Positions 32,270 through 40,723 of a stretch of 64,000 nucleotides of DNA are shown here, piece after piece. The stretch is from Mycolicibacterium moriokaense (lineage in GTDB: Bacteria > Actinomycetota > Actinomycetes > Mycobacteriales > Mycobacteriaceae): contig NZ_QJJU01000006.1 of NCBI RefSeq assembly GCF_003201655.1, positions 62,001 to 126,000 on the forward strand. Direction: 5' to 3'. Position numbers and translations under genes: made by a program. Under the pieces are notes generated by a model. The model saw only the letters and a program-made list of their open reading frames with translations. It had not been told where the DNA came from and searched no databases. The first letter of the stretch is position 1, and the number at the start of each line of letters is the position of its first letter.

Positions 32270-32851
32270 TTACTTGGCGGACAGAATCGCTTCGACCGCG
32301 ACCGCCAGGCGGCGGCGTGTGTTGGCGGTAGGGGGCATGGGCCTGCGCAGCATCAGACCGGTTGGCAGTCCGACGACGCAGTCCTCGATCACTGCGACCG
32401 ACGCGGCGTCCTTGCGGTCCCACATGGCGATCGACAGCCGGATCAGCAGGTCACGAAAGTCGGTATCGATGGCGCGGAGTTCGGTCTGCACCTCCGCCGG
32501 GGCTTCGCCGATCAGCTCTTCGCGGGGGATCCGGAGCCACAACTGGGCCGACATCGGGTACTGCTCGCTGAACACCGCGGGAGTGTCGGCCGCCACCACG
32601 ACGGCGCGGACGGGGTCGTCTTCGGCGTCCACGGCCTGCCGTTGCAGCGCCAAGAACCGTCGGGCGGCGCGCGCCCAGGCGCGGCCGACCAACCCGCCAC
32701 GGGACCCGAACGCGTGATAGATCGCACCGTTGGAGATGCCTGCCCGCTCAGACACCGCGCGGATAGTGACGGCCTTGACGCCGCCCTCGACGGCCAATTC
32801 CTCGGCCGCGTCGAGCGTCGCGTCGCGGTCGTAGACCTGTGGCCGTGGCAT
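32270..32851 (-). CDS. TetR family transcriptional regulator
   Basis: Regulator of 193 residues from ATG 32851; a TTG three codons earlier is less likely. The helix-turn-helix reads DATLDAAEELAVEGGVKAVTIRAVSERAGISNGAIYHAFGSRGGL. The C-terminal domain is Trp- and Arg-rich (QLWLRIPREELIG). A 22-bp palindrome lies 12 bases upstream of the start, a textbook place for autorepression. The downstream enoyl-CoA hydratase gene is its most likely target, hinting at an acyl-CoA ligand. Confidence 0.9.
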   Translation of the reverse strand: MPRPQVYDRDATLDAAEELAVEGGVKAVTIRAVSERAGISNGAIYHAFGSRGGLVGRAWARAARRFLALQRQAVDAEDDPVRAVVVAADTPAVFSEQYPMSAQLWLRIPREELIGEAPAEVQTELRAIDTDFRDLLIRLSIAMWDRKDAASVAVIEDCVVGLPTGLMLRRPMPPTANTRRRLAVAVEAILSAK

Positions 32852-32862
32852 GACCGCCAAGG

Positions 32863-32884
32863 TAACAGAGCAGACGCTCTGTTA
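32863..32884. promoter_or_regulatory. 22-bp TetR operator-like palindrome
   Basis: TAACAGAGC-AGAC-GCTCTGTTA: perfect 9-bp arms around a 4-base centre, just upstream of the TetR ATG at 32851. The sequence is AT-richer than its surroundings. It lies in the divergent gap to the small plus-strand gene at 32953 and could control both. Confidence 0.7.
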
Positions 32885-32952
32885 TCAAATGTGTGCGTGA
32901 CACGCCGAGGCAATGCGCGCTGTAGCAATCATCGAAGGCGGAAAGTAGAGGC

Positions 32953-33162
32953 ATGGCGCATCGGCTGGTCACCGCGTACCGCGAAGGGCGAAAAGCCTTT
33001 CCGCATACGCTTCTCAACCCCTACGCGGGCGTGGGCGACCGCGCGGTGGCTCGCATGTGGCGGCTGGGTTGGCAACGGGCCGCCGAGGACAGCCGCGGCA
33101 TTCCGCCCGAGGCGGAGCGCATCGAGCGGCTGGCCGCCGAGATCGACGCCCTGCTCGACTAG
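32953..33162 (+). CDS. Small Rmf/CrpP-like protein
   Basis: Protein of 69 residues whose first 45 positions resemble ribosome modulation factor: TAYREGRKAFPHTLLNPYAG then MWRLGWQRAAED, matching the Rmf pattern of an AxxxGxxA helix, an N/C-P-Y turn and a W-x-x-GWxxA helix. A charged helical tail (PPEAERIERLAAEIDALLD) follows. Rmf in E. coli dimerises ribosomes in stationary phase; CrpP has been proposed to act on ciprofloxacin. In actinobacteria the role is unclear. ATG 32953 is the clear start. It may be co-controlled by the neighbouring palindrome. Confidence 0.7.
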   Translation: MAHRLVTAYREGRKAFPHTLLNPYAGVGDRAVARMWRLGWQRAAEDSRGIPPEAERIERLAAEIDALLD

Positions 33163-33244
33163 GTGGATTCCGCGGCACCACTCAAGTTGCCCGCCGCTCA
33201 CAGCCGGGCACTTCACGGCATGTCCCTGCCCCCCTCAGCGAGGG

Positions 33245-34849
33245 TTAGCCGACTGCGCGGCCTGCACCCTCCCAGAACTGAGCCCGCACTGCCTTCTTGT
33301 CGGGCTTGCCCAGCGCGGTCACCGGCACAGAGTCGACGACGATCACCTGCTTAGGCGCCTGCACCGAGCCTTTGCGATCCTTGACCGCGGCCTGGATCTC
33401 TGCGGTCATCTTCGACACCGACTCATCGTCGGACGCCGCGTCGGGCCGCAGCACCACGACCGCCGTCACCGCCTCGCCCCACTTCTCGTCAGGGGTGCCG
33501 ATCACGCACACCTGCGCGATCGAAGGATGTTCGGCGACAACGTCTTCCACTTCACGCGGGAATACATTGAAGCCACCCGTGACGATCATGTCCTTGGTCC
33601 GGTCGACGATGTACCAGAAGCCGTCCTCGTCCTCGCGGGCCAGGTCGCCGGTATGCATCCAGCCGTCATGAAAAGTTCGCGACGTCTCGTCAGGTAACTT
33701 CCAGTAGCCGCCGCACAATAACGGCCCCGACACACAGATCTCGCCGACCTCGCCCTGCGGCACAGGGTTTCCGTCCTCGCCGAGCAGGGCTGTGCGGGCG
33801 AACAGGGTGGGCCTGCCGCAGGACGTCAACCGCTTCTCGTCGTGATCGCCCTTGGCCAGGTATGTGATGACCATCGGCGCCTCGGACTGTCCGTAGTACT
33901 GCGCGAAGATCGGCCCGAACCGCTTGATCGCCTCCTTCAGTCGCACCGGGTTCATCGCCGATGCCCCGTAGTAGACGGTCTGCAGCGACGACAGGTCGCG
34001 CGTGTGCGAATCGGGATGGTCCATCAGGGCGTAAATCATCGACGGCACCAACATCGTCGCCGAGATCTTCTGCTCTTCAATGGTCTTCAGCACCTCAGCG
34101 GGATCGAACTTCGTCAGCACGATGAGCTCGCCGCCCTTGACGATGACCGGCGTGAAGAACGCCGCGCCCGCGTGTGACAGTGGCGTGCACATCAGGAACC
34201 GCGGGTTCTCCGGCCACTCCCACTCGGCGAGCTGAACGGTTGTCATGATGGTGATCGACTGCACCGTGCCCATCACGCCCTTGGGCCTGCCGGTCGTGCC
34301 GCCGGTGTACGTCATGCCGCCGATGTGATCGGGGGGAAGGTCCGCGGCGACCAACGGCTTGGGCTCGTACTTCGCGGCCTCGGCGGTGAGGTCGACGGCT
34401 GCGTGTCCGGCCAGCGCCTCTGGCACCGGGCCGATGGTGAGGATCTGCTTGAGCGACGGCACCTTCTCGAGCAGGCCGAGCGCTCGCTCGACGAACATCG
34501 GATTCGGATCGATGATCAACGACGTCACCTCGGCGTCGGTGAGGACGAACGCGTGGTCGTCCAGCGAGCCGAGAGGGTGTAGTGCCGTGCGGCGGTAGCC
34601 CTGCGTCTGGCCGGCGCCGATGATCATCAGCACCTCGGGGCGGTTCAGTGACAGCAGACCCGAGATGCTTCCTGTGCCCGCGCCGAGCGCCTCGAACGCC
34701 TGAATGTACTGGCTGATGCGCTCGGCCAGCTGTCCGCCGGTCAGCGTGGTGTCACCGAGGAACAGGACGGGCTTGTCCTTGTGCCGCTTCAGCGCGGTGA
34801 CGGTGATGTGGCCGGAGTGGATGGGATGGCGCAGCAGGTCGTCGCTCAT
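33245..34849 (-). CDS. fadD8: Fatty-acid-CoA ligase, FadD8-like
   Basis: AMP-forming acyl-CoA synthetase of 534 residues, at the position of Rv0551c. The P-loop signature is MTYTGGTTGRPKGVMGTV, the aromatic gate region YYGQSEAPMVITYL, the adenine-binding WMHTGDLAREDEDGFWYIVDRTKDMIVTGG, and the catalytic C-terminal lysine in VTALGKPDKKAVRAQFW. ATG 34849 is preferred to an upstream in-frame ATG because the family begins there. Chain-length specificity is not deducible. Confidence 0.9.
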   Translation of the reverse strand: MSDDLLRHPIHSGHITVTALKRHKDKPVLFLGDTTLTGGQLAERISQYIQAFEALGAGTGSISGLLSLNRPEVLMIIGAGQTQGYRRTALHPLGSLDDHAFVLTDAEVTSLIIDPNPMFVERALGLLEKVPSLKQILTIGPVPEALAGHAAVDLTAEAAKYEPKPLVAADLPPDHIGGMTYTGGTTGRPKGVMGTVQSITIMTTVQLAEWEWPENPRFLMCTPLSHAGAAFFTPVIVKGGELIVLTKFDPAEVLKTIEEQKISATMLVPSMIYALMDHPDSHTRDLSSLQTVYYGASAMNPVRLKEAIKRFGPIFAQYYGQSEAPMVITYLAKGDHDEKRLTSCGRPTLFARTALLGEDGNPVPQGEVGEICVSGPLLCGGYWKLPDETSRTFHDGWMHTGDLAREDEDGFWYIVDRTKDMIVTGGFNVFPREVEDVVAEHPSIAQVCVIGTPDEKWGEAVTAVVVLRPDAASDDESVSKMTAEIQAAVKDRKGSVQAPKQVIVVDSVPVTALGKPDKKAVRAQFWEGAGRAVG

Positions 34850-34945
34850 AGAACACAGACTAGAACGTGTTACAGAAACGGTGAAGTAGTACCCCGACGC
34901 AACCTGGCGCGGACCCATTCGGATCCGCACCAGGTACGCGGGGAA

Positions 34946-35404
34946 TCAGCGGCCTGCGGCCTTCGCGGCGTGGTCGGCGATCTTCTGGGCGAGGTCGGCC
35001 CGCCACTGGATCTCCTTCTCGATCCACGGGTTGTCCACCGGGAACTCCTCGGCCTCGGAAACCCGACGCACCTCGAGCTTGACGCCAGTGCCCAGCGGGC
35101 ACTTCTGCGCCCACTGCTTGGCCTCTTCCTTCGATGAAACATCGAGGATCCAAAACCCGTTGAACAGTTCCTTGGCCTCGGTGTAGGGGCCATCCGTGAC
35201 GACCGGCGGATCCGCGTTGAAATCGACGACGAACCCCTCGTCGGGTCCGGTCAGGCCCTCGCCTGCGAGCATGACACCGGCCTTGATGAGCTCCTCGTTG
35301 TAGCGGCCCATCGACTCGATGATCTCGTTGAAGTCGATGTTCTGCTCCTCCATGGCCTTCTCGGCCTCGGGGGTTGACCGCATGATCAGCATGTAGCGCG
35401 ACAT
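34946..35404 (-). CDS. YCII/DGPF domain protein
   Basis: Protein of 152 residues from the YCII-related (DGPF) family. It begins MSRYMLIMRSTPEAEKAMEEQ and has the defining VVTDGPYTEAKELFNGFWILDVSSKEEAKQWAQKCP, with DGPY as the family tetrapeptide. Function is unknown, but these proteins are the regular genomic partners and targets of ECF42 sigma factors. It has an excellent AGAAGGAG ribosome site before ATG 35404 and an ECF42-like promoter about 55-80 bases upstream. The sigma factor gene is 3.4 kb away on the same strand. Confidence 0.88.
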   Translation of the reverse strand: MSRYMLIMRSTPEAEKAMEEQNIDFNEIIESMGRYNEELIKAGVMLAGEGLTGPDEGFVVDFNADPPVVTDGPYTEAKELFNGFWILDVSSKEEAKQWAQKCPLGTGVKLEVRRVSEAEEFPVDNPWIEKEIQWRADLAQKIADHAAKAAGR

Positions 35405-35458
35405 TGTGTGTCTCCTTCTAGTTGGGAAGGGGCGCGTCCATCGTGCCCTTGTTGACAC

Positions 35459-35486
35459 GTCGAACGGCAACCCCCCGAAATCGACA
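35459..35486 (-). promoter_or_regulatory. ECF42-like promoter of the DGPF gene
   Basis: On the minus strand, TGTCGA at 35486-35481 is followed by an 18-base spacer and CGAC at 35462-35459, with the DGPF start codon 55 bases further. The ECF42 consensus that I recall is TGTCGA at -35 and CGA/TC-type bases at -10. Both elements are exact, although the spacer is slightly long. Confidence 0.55.
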
Positions 35487-35536
35487 CGGCCGCGAAATTT
35501 CATCAAAGAATTTTCGGCGCCTGTAAGGATGGCTCC

Positions 35537-36891
35537 ATGCCCGCCGCTGACCTGGTCATTCGCGGAACTGTTCTCACCGTCGACGAACTGAATCCCACCG
35601 CCGAGGCGATCGCAGTGTCCGGCGGCCGCATCGTCGCGGTCGGCGCGCGCTCCGATGTCGAGAGCTGGATCGGCCCGGAAACGCAGACGATCGATCTCGG
35701 CGACGGCTGCGTGATGCCCGGCCTCGTCGAGGCACACGGTCACCCGCTGATGGAGGCGATCGTCCTGTCCGACCGGATGGTCGACATCCGGCCGGTCACC
35801 ATGCGCGACGCCGACACCGTCGTCGACGCGATCCGGTCCGAGGTCGCCAAGCGCGGATCAGACGGTGCCTACCTAAACGGCTGGGACCCGCTGCTGCAGA
35901 ACGGCCTGCCCGAGCCGACGCTCGCATGGCTCAACGCCGAGGCACCCGACACGCCGTTGGTTGTCGTCCACAACTCCGGGCACAAGGCGTACTTCAATAC
36001 GGCAGCCGCCGGAAAGGTGGGTCTGACCCGCGAAACCCCCGACCCCAGGGGCGCCAGGTACGGCCACGACGCCAACGGCGACCTCGACGGCACCGGCGAG
36101 GAGACCGGCGCGGTGTTCCCGCTCCTGTCCGGTGCCATCTCGCCCAGCGACTACCCGGCGATGCTGCATGCAGAATCGCCGCGGTGCGCACGATTGGCGT
36201 CACGCCGGGATCGTGCGGCCACGCGAACTACACCCCCGAACAGCTGAGGGAGATCGTTCACGCGTACTTCCCGCAAGGCTGGCCAATGGCCTGCCATGTC
36301 CAGGGCGATGCCGGTGTCGACACGATCCTCGACATCTACGAAGAGGTGCTGCGCAAGCATCCGCGCGGCGACCACCGGCTGCGCCTCGAGCACGTCGGGG
36401 CGATCAGCGATGAGCAGTTGCAGCGCGCGCATGACCTCGGCGTCACGTGCAGCATCTTCGTCGACCAGATCCACTACTGGGGTGATGTCATCGTTGACGG
36501 CCTGTTCGGCCCTGAGCACGGAAACCGCTGGATGCCATGCGGTTCCGCGGTCGCCACCGGGATGCGCATCTCGCTGCACAACGATCCCCCTGTGACACCA
36601 GAGGAGCCGCTGCGCAACATCAGCGTCGCGGCCACTCGCGTCGCGCCGTCGGGCCGCGTGCTCGGTCCCGAGCAGCTGCTGACGGTCGAGCAGGCGATCA
36701 GGGCGCAGACCATCGACGCCGCCTGGCAGCTGTTCGCCGACGACGTCATCGGCTCGCTGGAGGTCGGCAAGTACGCCGACATGGTGGTGCTGTCGGCCGA
36801 TCCGCGTGCCGTGCCCCCGGAGCAGATCGCCGACCTCGAGGTTCAGCGGACGTTTCTGGCAGGCCAACAGGTTTACCCGAAAGGCGACTGA
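35537..36891 (+). pseudogene. Amidohydrolase family 3 (YtcJ-like), internally deleted and frameshifted
   Basis: The 5' part (from ATG 35537) encodes an intact amidohydrolase N-terminus: LVIRGTVLTVDE, CVMPGLVEAHGHPLMEA and YLNGWDPLLQNGLPEPTLAWL, through SGAISPSDYPAMLHAE. The 3' part, in another frame from about 36180, encodes the end: RTIGVTPGSCGHANYTPEQL, CHVQGDAGVDTILDIYEEVL, EHVGAISDEQLQRAHDLGV, SLHNDPPVTPEEPL and YADMVVLSADP. The combined length is about 450 codons, against roughly 540 in intact relatives as I recall. About 80-90 residues that should join LHAE to RTIGV appear missing. The break near 36170-36182 is out of frame, so no full-length product is possible. Confidence 0.8.
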
Positions 36892-36921
36892 CACCACGGC
36901 GGTCGTGGCTAGGCTCGAATC

Positions 36922-38487
36922 ATGTCCGACCTGGCTGATCCCCGCTTCCTCGACGAACGTCTGGCCCACTGGGCAGAAACCAAGCCCAACGACGAGGCCG
37001 TCACCTACCTCGACCGAACCTGGACGTGGTCGCAGTGGAATGACCGCGTCCGCAGGCTCGCAGGCGCCCTCACGTCGTTCGGCGTCAAACGCGGTGACGT
37101 CGTCGCGTTCCTGGACAAGAATCACCCTGCCTGCCTGGAGCTGACGTTCGCCGCCGCGTCGCTGGGTGCGGCCAACGCCATCATCAACTTCCGGCTCGCT
37201 GCAGACGAAATGGACTACGTACTCAACGACTCCGGCGCCAAGGTGTTGATCGTCGGTGCCGAACTCAAGCCCGGCGTCGACAAGATCCGGGACAAGCTGC
37301 CGAACGTCGCGCAGATCATCGAGGTCACTCCGGAGGGTGGCGACGGCGACGAGTACGAGGCGCTGCTCGCTGGGGCGACGCCGGTGGACCGCTCATCGGA
37401 TGTCGACCCCGACGACGTCTGCATCATCATGTACTCGTCGGGCACCACCGGCAGGCCCAAGGGTGTCGCGTTGACGCAGGCCAACCTCATCGCGCACACG
37501 GTCAACGGGCAAGAGGGATTCGAGTTCGACGACGGCGACAAGAACATGGTGTCGATGCCGCTGTTCCACGTCGGCGGCACGTCGTACGCCCAGCTCGGCA
37601 TTCACAACGGCATACCGAGTGTGATGACACGCGACGTCGACGGCGCCGCGCTTGCCGGGGCGATCCTCAAGGGCGCCAACCGAACATTCCTTGTGCCCGC
37701 CGTGCTGGCGAAGGTACTGGACTCAGGCCCGGACGCGGTGAAGTTGTTCAGCGCTCTCAAGACGTACTCGTACGGCGCCTCGCCAATGCCGTTGCCGCTC
37801 TTGCGATCTGCCCTGGACGCCTGGCCGAACACCGACTTCATCCAGGCGTACGGGCTGACCGAGCTGTGCGGTGTCATCAGCCACCTCATGCCGGAGGACC
37901 ATCGCTCCGGCAGCGAGGAGCGACTGTCCAGCGCGGGGACGCTCGTACCCAACGCCGAGGTGCGGGTCGTCAACCCCGACACCCTCGAAGACGTCCCGCA
38001 GGGTGAACAGGGCGAATTGTGGTTCCGGTCAAAGCAATTGATGAAGGGGTACCACAACAAGCCCGAGGCGACGGCAGAGGCGGTCACCAAGGACGGCTGG
38101 TTCCGCACCGGCGACATTGGCCGCGTCGACGACGGCGGCTACATCTTCGTCGAGGACCGGCTCAAGGACATGATCATCTCCGGCGGCGAGAACATCTACT
38201 CGATCGAGGTGGAGCGGGTGCTGGCAGAGCATCCCGCTGTGGTCGACGTCGCGATCATCGGCGTGCCCGACGACAAGTGGGGCGAGGTCGTGAAAGCCGT
38301 TGTCCAACTGGAGGGTGACGCCACCGAGAAGGAGTTGATCGCGTTCTGCCGCGAGCGACTGGCCGCCTACAAGTGCCCGAAGAGCGTCGATATCAAGGAC
38401 GAGCTGCCGCGCAACCCGACGGGCAAGATCCTCAAGAAGGATCTGCGCAAGCCGTTCTGGGAGGGCCGCGACCGCGCCACGGTCTAG
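36922..38487 (+). CDS. Acyl-CoA synthetase (FadD-type)
   Basis: AMP-forming ligase of 521 residues. The P-loop is CIIMYSSGTTGRPKGVALTQ near residue 170, then SMPLFHVGGTSY, TDFIQAYGLTELCG near 300, GWFRTGDIGRVDDGGYIFVEDRLKDMIISGGENI and the catalytic lysine in RNPTGKILKKDLRK. It resembles long-chain fatty-acid-CoA ligases. It starts at ATG 36922, 30 bases after the damaged amidohydrolase, and is followed closely by menC on the same strand. Substrate length is unknown. Confidence 0.9.
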   Translation: MSDLADPRFLDERLAHWAETKPNDEAVTYLDRTWTWSQWNDRVRRLAGALTSFGVKRGDVVAFLDKNHPACLELTFAAASLGAANAIINFRLAADEMDYVLNDSGAKVLIVGAELKPGVDKIRDKLPNVAQIIEVTPEGGDGDEYEALLAGATPVDRSSDVDPDDVCIIMYSSGTTGRPKGVALTQANLIAHTVNGQEGFEFDDGDKNMVSMPLFHVGGTSYAQLGIHNGIPSVMTRDVDGAALAGAILKGANRTFLVPAVLAKVLDSGPDAVKLFSALKTYSYGASPMPLPLLRSALDAWPNTDFIQAYGLTELCGVISHLMPEDHRSGSEERLSSAGTLVPNAEVRVVNPDTLEDVPQGEQGELWFRSKQLMKGYHNKPEATAEAVTKDGWFRTGDIGRVDDGGYIFVEDRLKDMIISGGENIYSIEVERVLAEHPAVVDVAIIGVPDDKWGEVVKAVVQLEGDATEKELIAFCRERLAAYKCPKSVDIKDELPRNPTGKILKKDLRKPFWEGRDRATV

Positions 38488-38499
38488 GGGGTCTGGCCT

Positions 38500-39462
38500 G
38501 TGACCCCGCCGCTTGACGACCTGCTCGATCGTCTACACGTCGTCGCGCTGCCGATGCGAGTTCGGTTCCGCGGCATTATCGTTCGCGAGGTCGCACTGAT
38601 CGACGGGCCCGTCGGCTGGGGCGAATTCGGGGCGTTCCTGGAGTACGAGCCGCCCGAGGCCGCGCACTGGCTCGCCGCGGGCATCGAAGCCGCATACGGT
38701 GAGCCGCCGTCAACGCTTCGCGACCGCATCCCGATCAACGCCACCGTGCCCGCCGTCGGCGCAGACGAGGTGCCCGACGTATTGGCACGCTTTCCCGGCG
38801 CGCGCACCGCCAAGGTGAAGGTGGCCGAGCCGGGGCAGTCCCTGGCCGATGATGTCTTGCGGGTCAACGTTGTTCGTGCCCTGGTGCCGACGGTGCGGGT
38901 CGACGCAAACGGAGGGTGGACCGTCGACGAGGCCGTTTCGGCGGCCAAGGCGCTGACGGCCGACGGGCCGCTCGAGTATATGGAGCAGCCGTGTGCGACG
39001 GTGCTCGAACTTGCCGAGGTGCGGCGTCGCGTCGAAGTCCCCGTCGCCGCCGACGAGAGTATCCGCAAGGCCGACGACCCGCTGCACGTCGTGCGTGAAG
39101 GCGCCGCCGACGTCGCGGTGCTGAAGGTCGCGCCGCTCGGTGGGGTGCGCAAGCTGCTCGACATCGCCAAGCAGATCGAAATACCGATCGTGGTGTCCAG
39201 CGCGCTCGACTCCGCTGTCGGCATCGGGCAGGGACTGCTTGCCGCGGCGGCGCTGCCAGAGCTGCGGCACGCATGCGGGCTGGCTACCGGCGGGCTGTTC
39301 GTCGAGGACATCGTCGACTTCCTCGCGCCGGTCGACGGATATCTGCCAGTCGGGCCCGCAACGCCCGACCCGGCCCGGCTGGACGCGTTGGCAGCACCGG
39401 CCGACCGACGACAATGGTGGATCGACCGCGTAAAGGCCTGCCACTGCCTCAAAGTTGAGTAG
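38500..39462 (+). CDS. menC: o-Succinylbenzoate synthase
   Basis: Enolase-superfamily enzyme of 320 residues that dehydrates SHCHC to o-succinylbenzoate. Landmarks are the catalytic lysine region TAKVKVAEPG near residue 105, metal ligands in VRVDANGGW, YMEQPC and VAADESIR, and the second lysine in VAVLKVAPLGG. The short N-terminal lid and C-terminal LPVGPATPDPARLDAL are typical of actinobacterial MenC. GTG 38500 is 12 bases past the ligase stop. It corresponds to Rv0553. Confidence 0.94.
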   Translation: MTPPLDDLLDRLHVVALPMRVRFRGIIVREVALIDGPVGWGEFGAFLEYEPPEAAHWLAAGIEAAYGEPPSTLRDRIPINATVPAVGADEVPDVLARFPGARTAKVKVAEPGQSLADDVLRVNVVRALVPTVRVDANGGWTVDEAVSAAKALTADGPLEYMEQPCATVLELAEVRRRVEVPVAADESIRKADDPLHVVREGAADVAVLKVAPLGGVRKLLDIAKQIEIPIVVSSALDSAVGIGQGLLAAAALPELRHACGLATGGLFVEDIVDFLAPVDGYLPVGPATPDPARLDALAAPADRRQWWIDRVKACHCLKVE

Positions 39463-39508
39463 CTGCCTACTCTAAGCCGTGGCGCCGGGCGGCGGGAGGG
39501 TGAACACA

Positions 39509-40654
39509 ATGTCCAAGTTTCGTGTAGGTCTGACTGACCCGATCATCGCCGCCCGCCCGGCCGCCGAAAGCTTCACCCGCGCCAACTATCTCGGTGCCGT
39601 TGCCAGTCGCGTCGACTCGTTCTGGGTGCCAGACCACCTCAATTCGTTGTTCCCGCGCTCGTTGTGGAATGCGAAATACTCCGGCGCAGCGAAACTGCTG
39701 CCCTCGGCGGATGCCTATCTGGAGCCCTTCACCATGCTCGGGCACATCGCCGCCCGCAACCGAATCGGCCGCATGCCATTGGGCGTCAGCGTGACCGACA
39801 CCGGTCGACGGAATCCCGCGGTGATCGCGCAGGCGGCCGCGACCCTACAGCTGCTCACGCGTGGACGTTTCATCCTGGGCATCGGCACGGGTGAGCGCGA
39901 AGGTAACGAACCGTACGGCGTCGACTGGTCGAAACCGGTAGCGAGGTTCGAGGAGGCGATGGCTACCATTCGGGCGTTGTGGAAGTCGAATGGCGAACTG
40001 GTGAACCGAGATTCGCCCTATTTCCCGCTCCGCAACGCGGTGTTCGATGTGCCGCCGTATCGCGGCAAATGGCCGGAGGTTTGGATCGCCGAACACGGAC
40101 CGCGGATGTTGCGCGCGGTCGGGCAGTACGCGGATGGCTTCTTCCCGGCGTTTCCGCACCGCCCGGTGGATTATGCGCAACGCCTGGAAGCCGTTCGGAC
40201 AGCAGCGTCTGACGCAGGCCGCGACCCGATGGCAATCATTCCTGCCATGTGGACGATGGTCGTGACCGGACGCAACGCGGCTGAGGTACAAGAGGCGCTC
40301 GAATCGGAAGTGATCAGAGCTGCGGGGCTCAGTGCTCCCGATGAATTCTTCGCCCACCACGGCGCACAGCATCCGCTCGGGGCGGGATTCTCCGGCGCGC
40401 AGGATCTGCTGCCCCATGCCATGGACGAGCAGGAGGCGCTGTCCCACATCAAGGCGATTCCCACCGAGGTGGTGCGAAACGCGGTGCTCGTGGGGACGCC
40501 CGACGAAATCATCGAGCGTGCGGCGGAGTGGCGCGACAACGGCGTGCGATACCTGGTCCTAGGCAATGTCAGCGTCCTGCAACGAAGCCTTGCCAAGGGT
40601 CTGGCGTCGCTGGTGCCGTTCGCCAAGGTCGTGCGGGGCCTCAAGAGGCTCTGA
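39509..40654 (+). CDS. LLM-class (F420-dependent) oxidoreductase
   Basis: Luciferase-like monooxygenase fold protein of 381 residues. It begins KFRVGLTDPIIAARPAAESF and has SFWVPDHLNSLFPRSLW, LGVSVTDTGRRNPAVIAQAAATLQ and FILGIGTGEREGNEPYGVDW, all typical of F420-binding LLM proteins. A C-terminal substrate cap reads VVRNAVLVGTPDEIIERAAEWRDNG. ATG 39509 has a GGGAGG site at proper spacing; an earlier in-frame GTG lies too close to it. The reaction is unassigned. Confidence 0.87.
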   Translation: MSKFRVGLTDPIIAARPAAESFTRANYLGAVASRVDSFWVPDHLNSLFPRSLWNAKYSGAAKLLPSADAYLEPFTMLGHIAARNRIGRMPLGVSVTDTGRRNPAVIAQAAATLQLLTRGRFILGIGTGEREGNEPYGVDWSKPVARFEEAMATIRALWKSNGELVNRDSPYFPLRNAVFDVPPYRGKWPEVWIAEHGPRMLRAVGQYADGFFPAFPHRPVDYAQRLEAVRTAASDAGRDPMAIIPAMWTMVVTGRNAAEVQEALESEVIRAAGLSAPDEFFAHHGAQHPLGAGFSGAQDLLPHAMDEQEALSHIKAIPTEVVRNAVLVGTPDEIIERAAEWRDNGVRYLVLGNVSVLQRSLAKGLASLVPFAKVVRGLKRL

Positions 40655-40723
40655 CCAGCTGATGTCCTAATCTGTGGGGGCCCTGGCCTAGACGCCACGG
40701 CGGCGTTCCCCAACACTGGATTC

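Noticed and set aside
32102..33697. Open plus-strand frame of about 530 codons
   Set aside because: Runs antisense through the hydratase, TetR and FadD8 genes and overlaps the Rmf-like gene in another frame; not supported.
36151..37125. Open minus-strand frame opposite the broken amidohydrolase
   Set aside because: It exists only because the plus-strand sequence is coding-derived; no motifs.
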